Shown: positions 1 to 12,354, counted from the first letter of the stretch. The stretch is DNA of 64,000 nucleotides from Sipunculus nudus (GCA_026874595.1 CM049311.1:8533676-8597675), one strand, 5' to 3'. Program-made: numbers and translations. The notes: generated by a model not told the origin, from the letters alone.

Positions 1-1660
1 CAGCTTGTTTTGAACCATGGAAGTATCCAATTTTCTGGTGGTCCCTTCAACTTATGGTTTTACTGTTGTTGAACAATAAAGCACATAAATGAACAGGGGA
101 CTGCCATAAATGTTCTGCTGGAAGGAATGGTTAATAAAACAAAACATTCTGATTGCTTTAGTTGATTGTCAACTTTTTATTTTTTTTTTGTTTTGATTTT
201 AAAGGAAATGATGTTCTTTCTTCTTCAGCATTTCATACACCAACAACACATTGGCCATGGATTTAATTATGTTTCATACAACACTCTTTAGTAGTATCCC
301 ATGTTCAATACATCCTGTCTCAAAAGGTTCCCACACCTCACCATTCCTTGAATGATCAGTTATTGGTAATATAATCTGATATGTTCTTTAATCCTAAATA
401 TCTTTGTTTTCAAGATCAAAATCCAGGGGAATCATGAAGTGATCATACCATATTTTGGGGACATAGTTGTTTTTTTTCTTCTTATTTTTTGCTTAGCTCA
501 TCATACCATCACAAGGTTTAGCAGTATATGGCCAAGAAGGAACTGTAACATATAAGCTTCATGAAATCTCAGCTGATGTTTTTGTTAGCATCCATTAAAT
601 ACTGGACAGCCCAAGCCCCTGCCTGATTTACCTCAACACAAGCTCCCTCTGGTGGCTGTGACGCTAACTCTCATGAAGTCTTTGACTTCAGTGGTGTCCA
701 TTTCATTCAGTCGGTGATTGTACAAATTTTTATAGATTTTAGAATTACAGATATTTTTCTCTTGGAAAAATCTCTGAAACTGTTGGAATATTATTTTCTT
801 CAAGGTGTGGGAACCTAAATTTCCTTTCCAGTTTTTAAGATCCATTCTTCTTTCCTGATGGGTTCAACTTCAGAACCTGTTTAAAGATAATAATCCTTTG
901 CTTCCAAAAATAAGACAGTTGTTTTGCTCCTCTAAAGTTAGGGCTTGATGTGTGCTTGTTTTGACCTCCCTTAGTCTAGGTTACTTTTTACCAACATTTT
1001 ATGTTATACAAGGTCTTTGTAATCCTATGGTTATTATGCCTTTTTTATGTGTGGATTTTTATCTGCATGGCTCAGTCAAGTCCTCAATCCAAATGACAAA
1101 AACTATTTTACTTTCAATAAAAAGACACACCCCCACATTACTTGGGCAACAGGTGTTTGTTTCAGAAATTAATTGAATAAAAGTCATGAATGCTTATTCT
1201 TCCAGTTAGCAGTAAAACATTAAGGAAACTGCACATGTGAAATCACATATAGAAGATGAGTTTGTTTCTGTGTCATATTTAAGAATTGCTGTCAAACTTG
1301 TATTCTCAAAATTTTGTTTTTATTATTATGATATAGATGGTTGTACTTGAAATGCTGCACATTGTGCTGCCACAATTGACATTAAATAAAATGTGCAGTA
1401 ACCAAACTTAATTCATTCTCAGGTTTGGAAACTGAAAAACCTGTTATAAGAAAAATCTGTGACCGATGTCTGACAACATCAACTAATGAGCTTATTTGTA
1501 TGTGAAATGATCAAAAGCTACTTCTTCAAGACGTCAGTCCCTCAGTTGTAAATTTTTTTATAACTTTGTTTTAAGACAGTTTCAATATTTAATTATTTAC
1601 AAAATGTGTAAAGCTTTTTAAGAATTTCTTATTGTGTCATGTATATCTGTTATATTACAG
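1..1660 (+). other. USP47 intron (3' part), no repeat recognised
   Basis: AT-rich DNA ending in the splice acceptor at 1651-1660. No exon with the USP47 catalytic His box is visible here. A minus-strand open stretch (633-845, 70 codons) has no family I recognise and no splice or start context that supports it. Confidence 0.6.
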
Positions 1661-1737
1661 ATTTCTATGGATGATATAAGAAAAACTTACGGTGGCTCCA
1701 GTTCATCTCGGGGTTATTATTCAGCAACTTTTGCAAG
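1661..1737 (+). CDS. USP47: USP47 internal exon (end of ubiquitin-protease domain)
   Basis: First recognisable exon of a USP47-type deubiquitinase, a cysteine protease that removes ubiquitin from substrates. It follows a polypyrimidine tract and acceptor TATATTACAG (ends 1660) and stops before donor GTAAGA at 1738. It encodes about 25 residues including KTYGGSSSSRGYYSATFA, which resembles the USP47 stretch just before the last conserved box of the peptidase C19 domain. The last two bases (AG) join with C of the next exon to make Ser, so the downstream intron is phase 2. The catalytic Cys and His boxes are not in this exon or in the 1660 bases before it, so they must lie upstream of the window. 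Family assignment is by recognition of the joined four-exon peptide, not by a database search. Confidence 0.85.
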
Positions 1738-2026
1738 GTAAGACATTAAATAAAAGAATGTTGATAAGAAAAGTAAGTAATAAATACACAGGAAAAAAGA
1801 TATGGTGAAATATTAAATATGAAATCAGTTGTTAAAATCCTTGGTGTCGAGATGCAAATACCTAATTTAGGGCCTATGTTAATGTTAAGTTACTGAGAGA
1901 TTTTTCTACCAAATTGAAATTGTCTATGCATATTGATCTTGGAGAACTACATTTGTTATATATCAATTCATTATCAATTCATCAATAGTCACGAGGATAC
2001 ATACATTATACATGAAATAATTCATT

Positions 2027-4616
2027 TTTTAGCTCAGCTGACTATAAGTCATTTGAGCTATAGTTGTGGTCCATTGTCCGTCTTCCGTCCGTCTGTCCGT
2101 CCGTCCGTCCGTCCGTACATGTGGCACGTTTTGAAACCGTAAGACCTAGGAATCCAAAATTCAGCATAATGTTAGATGTTCCCAAGATCTCCTACCAAGC
2201 CAAAAACTGGGTCTTTGCAACTTAATTCCTTTGAGAAATTAAGGAAAAACCTCAATTTTTTATTAAAAACCTATTTTCACAGTTCAGGACTGCCTAATAT
2301 CAAAACCACTCATCTGTTTTTCCTCATATTTTTTATAAATAATCCTCTATATAATTCCTATGTACATGCCAGAAATTAGGTCTGTATTATATAATTTAAA
2401 AAAGTTATGGGCCCAAACATAATGCATTTTGTAAATAATCAGGAAAGAAATTTTATCACTTAACACAAAACTTGTTAAAGCTAAGCACTTTTTTTCTAGT
2501 AAAATTAAATTGTATACCCAAAATAAGATCAAAATCTTTTAAATTTTTTAAAATATTAGCAAAAATAAAAAATTGGTACCTTAAATTTTGCCCAACTTTG
2601 ACCATGGCACGTTTTTTTGCTGTAACTGCTGTGGATTTAATTTCCACAGCATGTTTTTGGTAGCATTTCAACTGTTAACACCAAAAATTTGAAACCAGTT
2701 GATCAAAAACTGTAGATTTTATTCAAGTTTTCAAGCACCATGTCACATATTGCTAGTGTTTTGCAGTTTGCTAGAGCTCAGCTCCCGAGCTTCAGCTCTA
2801 AGTTCCTTAAATTTGGCATACAGTTAGATTTCTCCAAAATCCCCTACCATGCCAAAATTTGGTCACTAGGACTTAATTCCTTCGAGATATCAATGAAAAA
2901 CTTCATTTTTCCATTAAAAACCCATTGTTACACTTTAAGACTGCCTAATATCAAAACCACTGATCTGACTTTGATCATATATAATATACATATTTTTCTA
3001 TACATTCGCTATGCACATGCCAGAAATGATGTCAGTATTGTGTATTTTTTTTAAGTTATGGGCCCAAACATAATGCACTTTGTAAAAAATCAAGAAATAT
3101 ATTTACTCCCTTAACAAGGGCATTGCTGAAGCTAGAGATTTTATTGTCAGGGATGTAACATTATTTGATCAAGATTCAATTGAATACCCAAAATTAGTTC
3201 TGAATTTTTCAAATTTTATAAGTTATTAGTATAAATATAAAATTAGTACCTTAAATTTTGCCCAACTGTGACCAGGGCACGTTTGTTTCCTGAGAGCACT
3301 GTTGATATAATTTTCATATCATGCACACATAAGGATTTCAGCTTTTTAGTTTAGAAAGCTGAAAGAAATTGGCCAAATATTGTAGCTTTTATTAATGTTT
3401 TTTATGAGACCCTGTCAGACTTTGGCTCTCTCCAGCCCCTCTTGAGTCACCTGTATGTTGACCTTGTTGACCTTTCATCAAATTATGCACGCTTGAGGCG
3501 AGAATCCAGGCAGCTTATGGCCAGCCACAGTTGATCCAGGTGTCCAACCCAACTCATCTAGTAGTTTAACCAACAAGATAACAATAAACAATAAATTAAT
3601 AAATTTTTCTTGGTTTTTAATAACAAATTAAAGAAAAATAGAAAAGGAATTTGTTAGTTTATAATAACAGGAAATTAACTTGCAGTTACTGATGATATAA
3701 GAATCTTGTATTGATGGGTAGAATGTCACATATTCCAAATAACACCATGCAGTCACCTATGGCATTTTTCAGTTCATTTTTAATGATAAAGAAGTAAATC
3801 ATATTATTCATTACTAATCATTAGGGATTATATGAAGGAAATTAATGATAGACAAAGATGCAGTTGATAATATTAATCTAGATTCCTACTGTGTCTAGTG
3901 TGTACATTGATGTGAAATTAGTCCAAAATGAATTTTTTACAGTTATTTTTTAATATAAATAAAAGCCATAAAACCAGGTACTTATGATCATTATTTAAAT
4001 GTGTGAATTTTGTATATTCTGGAATCTCAAAATCATTGTTTGGTGAAAACTGAATAAATACCAGACAAATACTTTGTAATTGTATTTAAATACGAATATG
4101 ATTATGTACTCCATTATAAAATTTCTTGCATAAAGAATGGGAATTCAGGTAAAAATGAAAGTATATGAATACTTGTGCTAATACTTTCAAAATGTATTCA
4201 TGAATGCATTCATGAATATATTCTTTAATATTATTTTAATAATCATATCAGTTATATTTCATTTTAAAAAATCATATGATTCTCTTATTATTTTTAATAA
4301 AAATTATATTTGGGACAATATTTGTAATTTTTTTAATAAATAGTTAAACTCTTATATTATATGTTCTGCTTATAAGTTATATGGCCAAGTCAAATTCTGT
4401 GTGACAATAGCACTCCATTTGTTAATAAAATAAATGAAATCAATCCTCTTCCCTGTCTCCAAAGATACTATCAAAATCATACATAAGCTAAACACCCACA
4501 ACTCATAATACAGCTTATATCTATTACCACACAAAACCAGCATGTGCCTCATTTCTAAAAAATATTTTTTTTTCATATATAACAGCTGAGCGTCGTGACC
4601 CATAGGTCCCTTGTTT
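2027..4616 (+). mobile_element. Family A element, copy A1 (full length, Helentron/pearl-like)
   Basis: Complete element of about 2.6 kb inside the first USP47 intron. The 5' end is a hairpin (AGCTCA...TGAGCT with inner TGACT/AGTCA) at 2031-2059, followed by a GTCC-rich leader (2078-2118). The body has two related modules (about 2125-2660 and 2800-3310), each with 'GCCCAACT..GACCA.GGCACG' near its end. The 3' end carries CAGCTGAGC, an inverted copy of the 5' arm, then a GACC-CATA-GGTC hairpin and the terminus CTTGTTT. It matches copy A2 closely along its full length. No open frame of transposase character, so it is non-autonomous. Confidence 0.8.
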
Positions 4617-4855
4617 GTAACTGTACCTGTGACTTACTCTAAGTCTTCTCAATATTAACCTAAAATTTCACTTGTGGAAATATAGAGAAAACAAAAAAAT
4701 AATCACACATGATTGTCATAAATTATTTTCAGTGTATGTATTTTATCTCCTCTTGTAAAAAGAATACTGTTTTCTGAGTGCTGATACATTGAGTTTATCT
4801 GTATTTGCATTGAAATCATTTATGTATACTACATTTGCAAATATTTTGTTTACAG

Positions 4856-4911
4856 CTCAACAAATGCCTACATGTTGATGTACAGACAGATCAACAAAGA
4901 CACTAATGCAG
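4856..4911 (+). CDS. USP47: USP47 internal exon (last conserved box of USP domain)
   Basis: 56-bp exon between acceptor TTTACAG (ends 4855) and donor GTTGGT (starts 4912). Joined to the previous exon it reads SSTNAYMLMYRQINKDTNA. The SS-x-x-AY-x-L-x-Y pattern is the closing box of the peptidase C19 (USP) fold, where the chain returns to the ubiquitin-binding core. It ends with one base (G) that pairs with AC of the next exon to encode Asp, so the following intron is phase 1. The intron before it (1738-4855) holds a full-length family A mobile element. The exon is far too short to be noticed as an open frame on its own; the call rests on frame continuity on both sides and the motif. Confidence 0.85.
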
Positions 4912-5729
4912 GTTGGTATACTCTGCTTATTGACAACATATAAAACACAGATAAGCACTGTCGTTAAGTGTGCGCCATAATGTGTGCCAAAGCAGAACAA
5001 CAAATATGCAAGCAGAGCTGGCATAGATACAATGGCCCATGGTAACAGCATTCATATGTCCTGAAAGTTCCTTAATGGTGCTGAAATTTGCAGTATGAAA
5101 CCTAGACTTCACCCTGTCCCCCACATATGGCTTTTCATCCATTTGTTGGTGCTTTGTTAAGATAAGGTCAAGGAGAAAAATTGACATTGAAAATAAAAGA
5201 AATTGCCCTTTTTGAACCCTGCGACCTTGAAAAATAATATGTCGAGGTCACAGAAACTGGCTCAAATTAATCGGACCAGAGTAAGGTATATCCTGTGTGA
5301 GTATCAATCAAATTGGATGAAAAAGATAACAGGATAACAAGAAGAAGAATAATGCCAAATACAAATATCTCCGACTTTGGATAGGGAGAGATGGTTTGAT
5401 ATTTAAAGACAGCACAAGACACTGTTCTCACTCTTGGGCTCCAAAATGCCCTGTTTCTCAGTGGTAAAGAATCTTTAAATGATGGAGATGGTGATCATTC
5501 TTGGTTTTCTTTTGCTGTTAGTTTCAGTATTTGTAAGCTCTTGAGTAAAAATGCTTGCAGACAAACAAACAAAGGAAAAACATCTTTCCTCAGTGGCAGT
5601 GTTAAAATGAATCACCGGGTACCTTAATAAATATCTCCCCTTGTTAACTGGACTAAAAAATTCATGAAGGAGTATCATATTGACAGTTATTTATAAATGT
5701 ATATTTACATTTTCCCCAAATACTTTCAG
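4912..5729 (+). other. USP47 intron, with decayed repeat traces
   Basis: Phase-1 intron with GT (4912) and AG (5728-5729) ends. Around 5160-5250 it carries AAGGTCAAGG and CGAGGTCACAG words, like those in the element arrays elsewhere, which suggests an old fragment of such an element. Nothing else recognised. Confidence 0.6.
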
Positions 5730-5842
5730 ACTTTATGGACAAGGAGAGTTTCCCGAGCCACCTGCAGGAGGAACTGAACATGTTGAATAAACAGGAAGAA
5801 CTGGACCGCAAGCTGAGAGAAATAGAAAAATCAACGTGCAGG
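5730..5842 (+). CDS. USP47: USP47 internal exon (charged helical linker)
   Basis: 113-bp exon after acceptor TACTTTCAG (ends 5729) and before donor GTAATT (starts 5843). With the G carried over it reads D-FMDKESFPSHLQEELNML and continues NKQEELDRKLREIEKSTCR. This is a strongly charged segment with heptad-like Leu spacing, predicted to be an alpha helix or short coiled coil. In USP47 the matching region links the catalytic domain to the ubiquitin-like repeats. The exon ends in phase 0 (AGG, then GTAATT). The open frame seems to run on into the intron (to 5959), but the sequence beyond 5842 becomes AT-rich and non-coding in character, so the donor is taken as the true end. Confidence 0.85.
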
Positions 5843-6574
5843 GTAATTAATCAAATTTTTATTTATTATAATATTATATTAAAAGCACAGAAAATTTTAT
5901 CTTTGCTCTTATCAAGTTTCTATCAACCATTTATTTGCCTGGGGTTTGTAGGTTGTTGAACCCTGACACATAGAAAAATGGAATTTTTAGCAAAGGATTC
6001 AATCTGCCTACCATGCACAGAAAGGTTGTCAAGTGACTTAGTCACCATGTGTGTGACCTTATTGACCTACAATCAAAAGTGCCATATTGCATATTACTAC
6101 AGGATTTTAACTTTTTACACTTGTATTTAAATACCTGTTTCAAATGTACAGCACATTTCAATTGCCACTTTCAGCAGCAACAATCCACAAACTGTGTGAA
6201 AACTATACAAGTTATAGTTGTTTAAATACTGTGGATTTCTATAAATAAAAACTGGCTTTTTAATGGAGGGAATGTATAAGTAAAATTATTCATTTGAAGA
6301 GGTGCTTTGAATGACATAAACAGTAGAGATAATAAATTACCATTGTTTGTCTTCATGGTCACCGTAGCCTTTTGTTGAACAAAATTTAAAAACATTGACA
6401 GACTCATGTTTATGTACTCATTTAATTTTATCACATGATGTATTAAAATGGGCTTATGGTACCACCTCTAAGTCACCATACCATCAGTGATGCCTGGCAT
6501 TTTTAGTTGATGTAAATTTTAGAGTCCACTCTCCCTGATGTTGTGGGTGTCACATTGTGCATTCTCTGTTTCAG
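5843..6574 (+). other. USP47 intron, no feature recognised
   Basis: Phase-0 intron with GTAATT donor and TTTCAG acceptor. AT-rich; no repeats or further exons seen. Confidence 0.65.
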
Positions 6575-6679
6575 ATTAAGCTCTACTGCCAACACCCTGT
6601 CCAGGACAAACAAGTGGAGACGAAGCTAGAAGTTCACAAAGACAAGACGCTCAAGGAAGCCACGAAGATCGCCTGGAAG
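6575..6679 (+). CDS. USP47: USP47 internal exon (start of C-terminal ubiquitin-like region)
   Basis: 105-bp exon (exactly 35 codons, phase 0 on both sides) after acceptor CTGTTTCAG (ends 6574) and before donor GTAGGG (starts 6680). It begins IKLYCQHPVQDKQVETKLEV and ends KDKTLKEATKIAWK. The pattern of a short beta strand, then KLEVHKDKTLKEA, matches the first ubiquitin-like segment after the USP47 catalytic domain. Codon use is more GC-rich than the surrounding DNA, as expected of exonic sequence. The next USP47 exon should start with a hydrophobic and acidic stretch leading to a Leu-Val-Lys-Tyr type motif; I did not find it in the rest of the window. Confidence 0.87.
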
Positions 6680-7235
6680 GTAGGGAGTCTGAGCAGATGT
6701 GGATGTATAAAGTATGTTCAACTTGTGGGTGCCCATTGAAAATTGGCATTTATTCTCTAAAACTTAATTATTATTACACATGATGACACTAATGCTGATG
6801 AGGGAGCAAAGGCCTAATATGTGATGTAAAACTACATAACAAAAACCAGCATTTATATTTTGCAACTTGTTTCTTCTGAATCTTTTAGCCAAGTGATATT
6901 GCCTCTGTCATGAGATAGGAACCTCACTTTGACAATTACATATTTAGAATATTTATAACACTCAACAACCAATCAGCCACTTTTAAATGTACTTTTAAAT
7001 GACCAGTGACCTTGGTCTTTGTCAGATTGGTTGAGATGTTGTAAAAAATTGACTGTTCTCTCAAATTTTGATTTTATTGCATTACTGAAATATTTTGCAA
7101 GGCATTGCTTTAATTATACTTAATTAGGCCTATGGCCCATTCCTTCATTGCGACATGCCCATTTATGAAAATTGTGCCAAATTTTAGTGGGCACTCTACT
7201 GTGGAACAGACTATAGGAGAATGTGTTGAAACTGT
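6680..7235. other. Intron, nothing recognised
   Basis: AT-rich intronic sequence directly after the splice donor at 6680; no repeats or exons seen. The similar stretch 7351-7883 between the minisatellite and element A2 also holds nothing recognisable. Confidence 0.55.
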
Positions 7236-7350
7236 CAGGTGGTAGAAAGCTGTGTGGAGGTAGAAAAGCTGTTTGGATGTGGAAAAGCTGTGTGGAGGTA
7301 GAAAGCTATGTGGAGGTAGAAAAGCTGTGTGGAGGTAGAAAGCTATGTGG
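7236..7350. repeat. Minisatellite, 19-20 bp unit, about six copies
   Basis: Tandem copies of AGCTGTGTGGAGGTAGAAA with small changes (some units AGCTATGTGG, one with TTTGGATGTGG). Lies in intron. On the minus strand it gives a repetitive open frame (HSFLPPHSF type) that is not a real gene. Confidence 0.85.
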
Positions 7351-7883
7351 TTGTACTTAAGATAGTGTGAAGTGGAGAAAACAGCCATGATTGATAACCA
7401 TGCACAGACTTGTCCCAAGCTTTGTCTGTATGTCATATCACCACGTCAAGATGTTGTGGTCACATGCTGCTGTCACCTGACCACTGGTGAAATGTGATCA
7501 TATGATCATGGAACTAAGACAGTGTTATTGATTGGCTAGAAGAAACAGTTATTAAGAGAGTGCTGCTGGGTTCCCAGGAATAAAAACACGAGGTTATGAT
7601 TTTAATAGCAAAAACAATATTCATATGCAGGATACCTGAGACTGAATTTCTACAATGAGTCTTAACAATCCAGTGCTTCTTTCATGAAACATGTTTTTAA
7701 TCAGGAATGAGATAAATGAACCATAGCATCAGTTATGAGATGTTGCTCACATTGTTGCAGACCATATGGTTGTGTTGTTGGTCAGTGTTGTACATGCTGT
7801 GCCTCTCAGTTCTGTCTTGTTTTATAAATATTGGAATATTGCTGGTTGACTTGAGAAAATAGATTTTGTTCAGAAGCTTTGGT

Positions 7884-10510
7884 TTTTAGCTCAGCTGACT
7901 ATAAGTCATCTGAGCTATAGTCGTGGTCCATTGTCCGTCGTCCGTCCGTCTGTCCGTCCGTCCGTCCGTCCGTCCGTCCGTTCGTAGATGTGGCACGTTT
8001 TGAAACCGTAAGACCTAGGAATCCAAAATTCGGCATAATGTTAGATGTCCCCAAGATCTCCTACCAAGCCGAAAACTGGGTGTTTGCAACTTTGTTCCTT
8101 TGAGAAATTAAGAAAAAACCTCAATTTTTTATTAAAAACCTATTTTCACATTTCAAGACTGCCTAATATTAAAACCACTCATCTGTTTTACCTCATATTT
8201 TCCATAAATATTCCTCTATATAGTTCCTATGTACATGCCAGAAATTATGTCTGTATTATTTAATTTAAAAAAGTTATGGGCCAAAACATAATGCATTTTG
8301 TAAAAAATCAGAAAAGATATTTGATCACTTAACACAAAAAATGTTAATGCTATGGACCTTTTTTCCAGTAATATAACTTTAATTAATCAAAATTAAATTG
8401 TATACCCAAAATAAGATGAAAATCTTTTAAATTTTTTAAAATATTAACAAAAATAAAAAATTGGTACCTTAAATTTTGCCCAACTTTGACCATGGCACGT
8501 TTTTTTCCTGTAAGTACTGTGGATTTAATTTTTCACAGCATCTTTTTGTTAGCATTTCAACTGTTAACACCAAAAATTTGAAACCAGTTGATCAAAAACT
8601 GTAGATTTTAATCAAGTTTTCAAGCACCATGTAACATATTGTTTACATCAAGCTAGTGTTATGCAGTTTGCAAGAGCTCAGCTCCCCAGCTTCAGCTCTA
8701 AGTTCCTTAAATTCGGCATACAGTTAGATGTCTCCAAAATGCCCTACCATGCCAAGAATTTGGTCACTAGGACATTCGAGATATTAATGAAAAACTTCAT
8801 TTTTCCATTAAAAACCCATTGTTACACTTCAAGACTGCCTAATATCAAAACCACTGATCTGACTTTAATCATAAATAATATGCATATTTTTCATTCTCTA
8901 TGCACATGCCAGAATGATGTCAGTATTGTGTAATTGTTTTAAGTTATGGGCCCAAACATAATGCACTTTGTAAAAAATCAAGAAATATATTTACTCCCTT
9001 AACAAGAGCATTGCTGAAGCTAGAGATTTTTTTGTCAGGGATGTAACATTATTTAATCAAGATTCAATTGAATACCCAAAATTAGTTCTGAATTTTTCAA
9101 ATTTTATTTAGTATAAATATAAAATTAGTACCTTAAATTTTGCCCAACTGTGACCATGGCACATTTGTTTCCCGTGAGCACTGTTGATATAATTTTCATA
9201 TCATGCACACATAAGCATTTCAGCTTTTTAGTTTAGAAAGCTGAAAGAAATTGGCCAAAAATTGTAGCTTTTATTAATGTTTTTTATGAGACCCTGTCAG
9301 ACTTTGGCTCTCTCCAGCCCCTCTTGAGTCACCTGTATGTTGACCTTGTTGACCTTTCATCAAATTATGCACGCTTGAGGCGAGGCATACATGGAATCCA
9401 GGCAGCTTATGGCAAGCCAAAGTTGATCCAGGTGTCCAACCCAACTCATCTAGTAGTTTTAACCAAGAACATAACAATAAACAATAAATTAATAAATTTT
9501 TATTGGTTTTTAATAACAAATTAAAGAAAAATAGAAAAGGAATTTGTTAGTTTATAATAACAGGAAATTAACTTGCAGTTACTGATGATATAAGAATCTT
9601 GTATCGATGGGTAGAATGTCACATATTCCAAATAACACCATGCAGTCACCTATGGCATTTTTCAGTTCAATTTTAATGATAAAGAAGTAAATCATATTAT
9701 TCATTACTAATCATTAGGGATCATATGAAGGAAATTAGACAAAGATGCAGTTGATAATATTAATCTAGATTCCTGCTGTGTCTAGTGTGTACATTGATGT
9801 GAAATTAGTCCAAAATGAATTTTTTACAGTTATTTTTTAATATAAATAAAAGCCATAAAACCAGGTACTTATGATCATTATTTAAATGTGTGAATTTTGT
9901 ATATTCTGGATTCTCAACATCATTGTTTGGTGAAAACTGAATAAATTCCAGACATGGTGCAAATACTTTGTAATTGTATTTAAATACGAATATGATTTTG
10001 TACTCCATTATAAAATTTCTTGCATAAAGAATGGGAATTCAGGTAAAAATGAAAATATATGAATACTCGTGCAAATACTTTCAAAATGTATTCATGAATG
10101 CATTCATTAATATATTCTTTAATATTATTTTAATAATCATATCAGTTATATTTCATTTTAAAAAATCATATGATACTCTTATTATTTTTAATAAAAATTA
10201 TATTTGGGACAATATTTGTATTTTTTTTAATAAATAATTAAACTCTTATATTATATGTTCTGCTTATAAGTTATATGGCCAAGTCAAAATCTGTGTGACA
10301 ATAGTACTCCATTTGTTAATAAAATAAATGAAATCAATCCTCTTCCCTGTCTCCAAAGGTACTATCAAAATCATACATAAGCTAAACAACAACAACTCAT
10401 AATACAGCTTATATTTATTACCACACAAAACTAGCATGTGCCTCATTTCTAAATAATATTTTTTTATCATATATAACAGCTGAGCGTCGTGACCCATAGG
10501 TCCCTTGTTT
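7884..10510 (+). mobile_element. Family A element, copy A2 (full length)
   Basis: Near-identical partner of A1, starting at the same hairpin (7888-7916) and ending at the same CTTGTTT (10504-10510). Differences are scattered substitutions and small indels; for example A2 has about 10 extra bases near 9385 and a longer GTCC leader (7934-7982). The flanks of A1 and A2 are unrelated and similarity stops at the element ends, which points to transposition rather than a segmental duplication. It sits in the intron downstream of the last recognised USP47 exon. Confidence 0.8.
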
Positions 10511-11114
10511 TTTTTTGCAATCTTCTCTGATACAGAGTCGTCAATTACTTCTTTGCTAAAACATTAAACAGCAATGGAAGTTTAAAGGGGCCCAATAACC
10601 TATAAAGCATGTCGAATTAACACAAAAAGTGTTCTTCCCTTTAAAATAAATTTGTACCTGCCAAAATATTGCCTTAAACCTTTGTTTACTCCTGTAAAAG
10701 AGTGCTAAAACCAGTAGACCTGGTGCAATCACAGGTGTCAACATAAACACAAGGCATTGGGCTTTGTGCATTGTGGAGCCACATCACGTGTCAATCAGAA
10801 GATCCCCTGACTGACTTGTCCCAAAAATGTATTACATGTTCATGCTGGCTAAAACACTGGGTGTTTTGCTTCTCGAAATTGGCCCCCCCCCCCCCATAAG
10901 GCAGCCTTGTTATGATAAACAGACACATGTGGACTGTGTTTAACAACAAGGTGTTAAACAGCCATATGCGAGGTACTGAGACTGTGTGCTGGTATGGTTT
11001 TGCTAGGTAACTTTTGTATAAAGCAAAACTGAAGTGATAGTGTGACAGAACAGGTATAATATTGTTCCTGAGTATGTCCCTTTTATCAATCCTCACTTGT
11101 AGATTGTTGTAACA
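10511..11114. other. Intron between A2 and the MITE; nothing recognised
   Basis: Contains a run of about 13 C (10883-10895) and no recognised gene. The minus-strand open frames here (71 and 117 codons) have no motif or splice support. Confidence 0.55.
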
Positions 11115-11503
11115 TACTGTGGTTGTCTTTTTGTTCGCAGGCATTTCAAATTTGCGAAAAGGAAATTATTGCAAAAAATTAAACCTTTTTGTATAGGAAG
11201 CCCTTTCATCGGAGACTAGTTGAAAGGAAAAAGATTGCTTTTATAAATGATGTCAAACCTTGCAAATATTCTGCTTATACTAATAATGAAGAGTTATTTC
11301 TACTCATTTCTTATTCATTTAGGTCCCCAAGTTAAATCATAACGATTTTGCACTCATATTATCATATGTCATAAATCCATAGATTGGCTGATATGCTCTG
11401 TTTAGATTATTATATGGCGTGCTTTTGAAAATTGAACCCTCTTGAACCAATAAAAAAATGGAAATTGCAAAATTTCAACCTCGGGAATATAAAGGCCACA
11501 GTA
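11115..11503. mobile_element. MITE-like element with TACTGTGG ends, copy 1
   Basis: About 390 bp bounded by TACTGTGGTTGT on the left and GGCCACAGTA on the right, which are inverted repeats of each other. Internally it has short inverted words built on 'TTTGCGAAAA' and 'AAATTGCAAAATTTCAACC'. A second, older copy is at 33064-33453. This layout (TACTGT ends, 'gcgaaa' words on both sides) is a common small DNA transposon type in mollusc genomes. No coding capacity. Confidence 0.6.
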
Positions 11504-11610
11504 ACTCTCAAACAGTATGGATGGATGTTGTTATTACATGTACCTGCTTGATGAATCATGTATGTGTCCTGAAAGATCACCAGCCAGACTGAAATAAGGT
11601 CAAAGTTCAC

Positions 11611-11713
11611 TTGTAACCAATCAACAGGCTGGTCACAAACTGCAGCCAATCATTAAGCTGGTTATAAAGCTGCGGCCGATCATTAAGCTGGTTATGAAGT
11701 TGCAGCCAATCAG
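11611..11713. repeat. Tandem repeat, 30-bp unit, about 3.4 copies
   Basis: Units begin at 11611, 11641, 11671 and 11701, with core 'GCAGCCAATCATTAAGCTGG'. The first unit is more diverged. CCAAT words recur with exact 30-bp spacing. Confidence 0.8.
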
Positions 11714-11941
11714 TGATGAGCTCATATGACTGTTGAAAAAAGATCACTCAGGTGACCACATGACACCAGCCAATTAGACTGGGCAGCTGATAATGTATAT
11801 AAGAGTTGTCGGTGGGCCAACTGTTATAATATGCCTGAATTGCTACACCTAGAGTAGGTTGTGCCACCAGCAGATAAAATATGTAACTAATGTATGGTTC
11901 TTTGACTAATAGAAGATTACTGACTTGGAACATCCAAACAA

Positions 11942-12184
11942 TCAGTAAAGCAAGTGCCCCCTATCAACACCTCGCTGAACTTGGGGCTTTTCCAGTAACC
12001 CTGTAACGTTCTTGCCATCACTCCTGATCAGCAACTCCTGCTCCGCGCCTGTCTTACCACATTCCGCGGTCGAGGCCTTCCAGTACGGCCCCCAGTCGGG
12101 CCCCCGCTCTGTCTTCCTGTCCTTCCGGTCATACCAGTCGTGCACAGCCTTTTCGCGGTCTTTCCTCGTGCCAGGGTTCAACAA
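11942..12184 (-). pseudogene. Coding-like GC-rich fragment, function unknown
   Basis: About 80 codons of minus-strand open frame without an ATG at its start (the first usable codon is TTG, and an in-frame stop lies just upstream). It is rich in charged residues: KDREKAVHDWYDRKDRK, then ERGPDWGPYWKAS. Base composition is far more GC-rich than the rest of the window, which suggests descent from real coding DNA or from a CpG-rich element. I do not recognise a protein family. It may be an exon fragment, a retrocopy piece, or chance in GC-rich DNA. Confidence 0.3.
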
Positions 12185-12354
12185 TGAAATCGCTCATTAA
12201 GTCAGGCTGGCGCTCATCTAAGCGGCCATTTTTTTTCCCGCCTGGGCGAGCAAAATGTCACATCGTTTAGTTCTCAGCCCAATCAAGTTCTGGTTCCGTA
12301 TTACTTTTGTTTTTTGCTGGTTCCGAAAAAGCACGGACGGGGGCACCCGCTTTT

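Noticed and set aside
633-845. 70-codon minus-strand frame (KNWKGNLGSHTLKK...)
   Set aside because: Suggested a fossil protein at first sight, but I cannot tie it to any family and it has no supporting context.
2740-3054. 104-codon plus-strand frame, with partners at 8045-8263 and 8661-8933
   Set aside because: Falls in family A element modules; the frame is broken differently in A1 and A2, so it is not a conserved protein.
7110-7436. 108-codon minus-strand frame with PPHSF-like repeats
   Set aside because: Explained by the 19-20 bp minisatellite at 7236-7350.
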